This document shows, one piece after another, positions 7,387 to 9,870 of a stretch of 9,870 bases of DNA (positions are counted from its first letter, which is position 1; each line of letters starts with the position of its first letter). The DNA is from Planctomycetota bacterium. Lineage in GTDB: Bacteria > Planctomycetota > UBA1135 > UBA2386. Location: assembly GCA_020425885.1 (NCBI GenBank), contig JAGQRA010000703.1, positions 1-9,870 on the forward strand, in the 5' to 3' direction. Made by a program: the position numbers and the translations under genes. The notes beneath the pieces were generated by a model. It saw only the letters and a list, made by a program, of their open reading frames with translations. It had not been told where the DNA came from and made no database searches.

Positions 7387-7596
7387 TCAGGCGGCGGCGC
7401 GCTTCAGGCCGAAGCGTCCCAGGATCCAGATCATCGGGCACCAGTCGGTGAAGGCCGACTGCAGCAGATTGAGACCGACGAAGGCCGTGAGCCACAGCCA
7501 GGATGCCTGAGCCAGATCGGCACCGCCGGTCGCCCAGGCCAAAGCGAGTGAGCCGAGCACTACCGAGCCGGCGATTCCACGAAGGACACGTTCCAT
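7387..7596 (-). CDS. Small YgaP/DUF2892-type membrane protein
   Basis: A 69-residue protein with two membrane segments, at about residues 7-23 and 31-48, followed by LLQSAFTDWCPMIWILGRFG. A 'lqs.fT.wCP...il..lG' ending after two helices is typical of the DUF2892/YgaP-like transmembrane domain. In E. coli YgaP that domain anchors a rhodanese; here it stands alone with no rhodanese fused or adjacent. The start was set at the ATG at 7596 because GAGG (7602-7605) lies five bases upstream and an N-terminus beginning MERVLRGIAG fits the family. A longer frame to 7647 would add an Arg-rich tail and run into the predicted promoter. It is the first gene of the unit leading to the RND pump, with a 59-base gap. 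Its contribution to transport is unknown. Confidence 0.8.
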   Translation of the reverse strand: MERVLRGIAGSVVLGSLALAWATGGADLAQASWLWLTAFVGLNLLQSAFTDWCPMIWILGRFGLKRAAA

Positions 7597-7601
7597 GATT
7601 T

Positions 7602-7605
7602 CCTC
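7602..7605 (-). promoter_or_regulatory. Ribosome binding site deciding the DUF2892 start
   Basis: GAGG followed by five bases and ATG on the minus strand. It selects the 69-residue form over an 86-residue reading that would start upstream. Confidence 0.6.
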
Positions 7606-7642
7606 TTGTCGACGCCGAGGTGTCGGGCGCCACCGAGGAAGA

Positions 7643-7666
7643 GACACGACCCGGACTCATGGTTCC
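7643..7666 (-). promoter_or_regulatory. Candidate ECF sigma-type promoter for the export operon
   Basis: On the minus strand GGAACC (7661-7666) is followed by 15 bases and then GTC (7643-7645), continuing TCTT. GGAAC at -35 and a GTC-containing -10 with a 15-17 base spacer is the common architecture of ECF sigma promoters. Transcription would begin near 7636, leaving a leader of about 40 bases before the DUF2892 ATG. The divergent gene encodes an ECF-type sigma factor, so direct control is a reasonable inference. Assignment to that particular sigma is not proved by the sequence. Confidence 0.5.
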
Positions 7667-7733
7667 CGCGATCTCGAAGAAATCCGGGGTGGCTGAGATG
7701 CCTGCTCGGATGAGCCCTCGTGATGGGTTCGGG

Positions 7734-7739
7734 TAGGAT
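7734..7739 (+). promoter_or_regulatory. TAGGAT upstream of the sigma gene: ribosome site or -10 element
   Basis: The AGGA core lies seven bases before the GTG at 7746, a suitable Shine-Dalgarno distance. The same hexamer also resembles a housekeeping -10 box; used that way, transcription would start at about the GTG and give a leaderless message. No convincing -35 is seen 17 bases upstream, so the ribosome-site reading is favoured slightly. I see no GGAAC-type element on this strand to indicate autoregulation. Confidence 0.35.
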
Positions 7740-7745
7740 CCCGCC

Positions 7746-8579
7746 GTGCCCTCATCCGACCGCCGCCACCGACCCGAGCCGCCCGACAGCCAGAACGACT
7801 GGGACCAGCCGCGCGAGGTCGCCATTCCGCGCCTGCTCGACCGTCATGGCAGCCGTCTCTACGCACTCGGGCGCAGGATCTGCGGCCGATCCGACGAAGG
7901 CGAGGACCTCGTGCAGGAGGTCTTCATGCAGGCCTGGCGGATGTGGGATCAGTTCGATGGCCGCTCGGACCCGGCCGTCTGGCTCTACACGATCGCGCGC
8001 CGCGCCTGCCAGCGCATGCACCGCCGCCGCGCCGGCGAACCGGACGGACTCGAGTCCCTCGACGAGTCCCTGCCGTTCGACGGCCCGCGCATGGCCGTCC
8101 CCGATTCCGACACCCTCGACGCGCAACACCGCCGCGAGCAGCGCGAAGCCGTCGGCGCCGCGATCACGACGCTGCCCGGCGAGTTCCGGCTGGCGCTCGT
8201 GTTGAAGGACATCGTCGGCTTCAGCATCGCCGAGGTCGCCGAGATCCTCGACGTCAAGGAGGCCACGGTGAAGACGCGCATCCATCGCGCCCGCCTGCGC
8301 CTGCGGCAGGCGCTCGAACGCGGTCTCCCCGAGCGCGAGCTGCCGCCGCCGGCCTACTCACGCCAGGTCTGCATGGACCTGCTGCAGACCAAGCAGGATG
8401 CCCTCGACCGCGGCGTCGAGATGCCCAACGCCAGCGCGATCATCTGCGACCGTTGCCAGGCCGTGTTCGCGACGCTCGACCTGACCCGGGATGCTTGCGG
8501 CGCCCTGGCCGAGGGAGAACTGCCGGCCGGACTGCGCAACCTGTTGTTGACCGAGATGAAGACCGCACGCCCGTCGTAG
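7746..8579 (+). CDS. ECF-type RNA polymerase sigma factor with a Cys-containing C-terminal extension
   Basis: A 277-residue protein. Sigma region 2 spans about 27-95, with DEGEDLVQEVFMQAWRMWDQF and a WLYTIARRACQRMHRRR stretch. Region 4 spans about 133-192, with the helix-turn-helix FSIAEVAEILDVKEATVKTR followed by IHRARLRLRQAL. Regions 1.1 and 3 are absent, as in ECF sigma factors. Typical members have about 170-200 residues, so the ~80 residues after region 4 are an extension. It contains Cys209, Cys234, Cys237 and Cys251. The C-x24-C-x2-C spacing recalls the zinc anti-sigma motif (normally H-x3-C-x2-C after an N-terminal Cys), but the His position is Ser230. The start is GTG with AGGA seven bases upstream. 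It is divergent from the export operon and convergent, three bases apart, with the DUF72 gene. No separate anti-sigma gene adjoins it. Confidence 0.87.
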   Translation: MPSSDRRHRPEPPDSQNDWDQPREVAIPRLLDRHGSRLYALGRRICGRSDEGEDLVQEVFMQAWRMWDQFDGRSDPAVWLYTIARRACQRMHRRRAGEPDGLESLDESLPFDGPRMAVPDSDTLDAQHRREQREAVGAAITTLPGEFRLALVLKDIVGFSIAEVAEILDVKEATVKTRIHRARLRLRQALERGLPERELPPPAYSRQVCMDLLQTKQDALDRGVEMPNASAIICDRCQAVFATLDLTRDACGALAEGELPAGLRNLLLTEMKTARPS

Positions 8580-8582
8580 CGG

Positions 8583-9374
8583 TCAGGATCCGAGGGCCTG
8601 CTCGCGATACCAGGCCAGGAGGTCCTCGATGACCTTGACGGCTTTGCCATGGAAGTGGTTGTTGGCGACCACGATGGTCCGCTCGGCATGCGCGGCGATC
8701 CGACCGAGCCGGCTGCTGATCTGGCCGACCTCGGCAGGCGTGTACTCCCAGTCGTAGACCTCGTCGCGCCCTGCGCCCTTGCGAAACCACGCCCGGTTGC
8801 GGCCGTGCAGCCGGAAGTAGGCGATGTTGCCCGCGCCGTTCGCCCGCGCCACGTCGCGGGAGAAGCCGCCGACGAAGCCGGGGTAGTCGAGGTCGAGGAT
8901 GCCGACGCCGAGGCCGCGCATCGCCTCGAGCGCCGCATCGGCATTCCAGGACCGGTGCCGGACCTCGGCGAACAGCGGCACGTCGCGGCCGAAGGCCTGC
9001 GCCAGGCGGGCCATGTGTTCGACCGCCGCGGCGCCGTAGTGGAACTCGTGGTTGAACTGCGCCAGCAGTCCGAGCAGTCGACCCGAGGCGACCAGCGGAG
9101 CGAATCCCGCGCGCACCTCGTCGATCAACGCCTGCCCGAAGCGGCGTTCGTGGGTGAACTCGTGCGGCAGCTTGGCCGTGAACGCGGTGCCGAGGTCCTC
9201 GGTGCGGGTGATCCAGCTGGTGCAGTTCTTCGCCGACGGCGAGCGGTAGAAGGTGCTGTTGATCTCGATCAGGTCGACGCGCTGCGCCACGGCGCGCAGG
9301 GTGTCCTTGCAGTTGCGCGGATAGACGACGTCCTTCCAGTCCGCATAGGACCAACCCGCGACGCCGAACAGCAT
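8583..9374 (-). CDS. DUF72 (YecE-like) TIM-barrel-type protein
   Basis: A 263-residue protein matching the usual size of the DUF72 family. Family blocks appear in order: FGVAGWSYADWKDVVYP (3-19), LIEINSTFYRSP (35-46), LFAEVRHRSW (134-143), YFRLHGRN (186-193) and NNHFHGKA (238-245). The family adopts a TIM-barrel-like fold and includes E. coli YecE; its biochemical role is not firmly established. The start was set at the ATG at 9374, where GAGG lies five bases upstream and the first strand begins at once as in relatives. An in-frame ATG at 9389 would give 268 residues and an 8-base overlap with rarA, but has no ribosome site. It follows rarA closely, suggesting shared transcription. Confidence 0.88.
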   Translation of the reverse strand: MLFGVAGWSYADWKDVVYPRNCKDTLRAVAQRVDLIEINSTFYRSPSAKNCTSWITRTEDLGTAFTAKLPHEFTHERRFGQALIDEVRAGFAPLVASGRLLGLLAQFNHEFHYGAAAVEHMARLAQAFGRDVPLFAEVRHRSWNADAALEAMRGLGVGILDLDYPGFVGGFSRDVARANGAGNIAYFRLHGRNRAWFRKGAGRDEVYDWEYTPAEVGQISSRLGRIAAHAERTIVVANNHFHGKAVKVIEDLLAWYREQALGS

Positions 9375-9379
9375 CCTGG

Positions 9380-9383
9380 CCTC
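9380..9383 (-). promoter_or_regulatory. Ribosome binding site favouring the shorter DUF72 start
   Basis: GAGG five bases before the ATG at 9374; it overlaps the rarA stop codon, which is consistent with translational coupling. Confidence 0.5.
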
Positions 9384-9870
9384 AGCCATCGCCGCGCTGA
9401 TGCCGAAGATTCGCCGCCATGCGTTCCGCGACCTTGACCTCGAAGCCGCGCGACCCCGGCGAATAGAAGATCGCGTCGCGCAGCTCGGGCGGCAGACATT
9501 CCATGCGCGCGACGCCGGCCGCGGTGTCGTGGGCATAGACGTAGCCATCGCCATGGCCGGCCTCGCGCGCCAGGGTGCCGGTCGCGTTGCGCAGGTGGAT
9601 CGGCACCGGGTGCTGCACGTCATCGCGCGCGCTGGCCGCGGCGGCACCGATCGCCCTGGTCACGGCGTTGCTCTTCGGCGCCGCGGCGAGGTAGATCGCG
9701 GCCTCGGCCAACGGCAGCCGACCCTCCGGCAGGCCGAGGAACTGCAGCGCATGCAGTGCCGAGACCGCGATCTGCAGCGCCATCGGATCGGCGAGGCCGA
9801 CATCCTCGGCGGCGACGGCGACCAGTCGTCGCGCGACGTGGACCGGATCGGCACCGGCCTCGATGGCGCG
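9382..9870 (-). CDS. rarA: C-terminal part of RarA/MgsA, replication-associated recombination AAA+ ATPase
   Basis: The last 162 residues of a protein running off the right edge; the ATPase core with Walker motifs is outside the window. The fragment begins RAIEAGADPVHVARRLVAVAAEDVGLADPMAL and continues FLGLPEGRLPLAEAAIYLAAAPKSNAV, VPIHLRNA, GDGYVYAHD and LPPELRDAIFYSPGSRGFEVKV. These are the clamp-loader-like C-terminal and tetramerisation blocks of the RarA/MgsA/WRNIP1 family, in which '[RK]-[LF]-[VI]..A.EDVG.ADP' and 'LA.APKSNA' are highly conserved. RarA acts at stalled forks and single-stranded gaps. The frame is open to the window end and ends in TGA at 9382-9384, seven bases before the DUF72 start. 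No sign of disruption. Confidence 0.93.
   Translation of the reverse strand, partial: RAIEAGADPVHVARRLVAVAAEDVGLADPMALQIAVSALHALQFLGLPEGRLPLAEAAIYLAAAPKSNAVTRAIGAAAASARDDVQHPVPIHLRNATGTLAREAGHGDGYVYAHDTAAGVARMECLPPELRDAIFYSPGSRGFEVKVAERMAANLRHQRGDG

Noticed and set aside
3873..7510. Long + strand open frames (3873-4787, 4943-6292, 6392-7510) opposite the export operon
   Set aside because: They mirror the codon bias of the minus-strand genes, are dominated by Arg, His, Asp and Gln, show no recognisable motif, and lie opposite confidently identified RND and LolA-like genes.
8580..8582. Terminator between the convergent sigma and DUF72 genes
   Set aside because: The gap is three bases, and no hairpin with a T-tract is visible around it; transcripts probably overlap.
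8649..9437. 262-residue + strand open frame opposite DUF72
   Set aside because: DUF72 family blocks are clear on the minus strand; the + frame has low-complexity Val/Arg/Ala/Asp composition only.

Overview
The window is GC-rich and densely coded. It holds nine protein genes, two of them cut by the window edges, with very little spacer DNA. Several proteins carry Sec-type signal peptides, and one looks like an outer-membrane beta-barrel, so the source is a diderm (Gram-negative-type) bacterium. The secreted protein with carboxypeptidase-regulatory-like folds, the high GC and the abundance of exported hypotheticals would fit Planctomycetota, Myxococcota or a similar environmental phylum. I cannot fix the phylum from this sequence. 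I saw no tRNA, rRNA, CRISPR array, insertion sequence or integrase.

Left region (1-2286, + strand): the tail of a Cys-rich protein, then a 542-residue membrane-anchored or exported protein with Ig-like folds and eight cysteines. One base later comes a small four-helix MauE/DoxX-like membrane protein with a CGCLG motif. They read as one transcription unit and suggest, without proving, envelope redox chemistry.

Centre (2326-7596, - strand): a four-gene unit read right to left. It encodes a 69-residue YgaP/DUF2892-type membrane protein, an 896-residue RND/MMPL exporter, a 289-residue periplasmic LolA-like protein and a 482-residue outer-membrane barrel. The last three are joined by ATGA stop/start overlaps. 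Together they supply an inner-membrane pump, a periplasmic carrier and an outer-membrane component, as expected of a trans-envelope export route for a hydrophobic or lipid-like molecule. The cargo is unknown.

Right centre (7597-8579): a 149-base divergent intergenic region separates this unit from a + strand ECF-type sigma factor. The intergenic region contains GGAACC-N15-GTC facing the export unit, the form of a typical ECF promoter. The sigma factor has a C-terminal extension with C-x24-C-x2-C, reminiscent of a zinc-binding anti-sigma domain fused in cis, and no separate anti-sigma gene follows. The best hypothesis for a system here is that this sigma factor controls the divergent lipid-type export operon.

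Right end (8583-9870, - strand): a DUF72 (YecE-like) gene directly downstream of the 3' end of rarA, an unrelated housekeeping pair convergent with the sigma gene.
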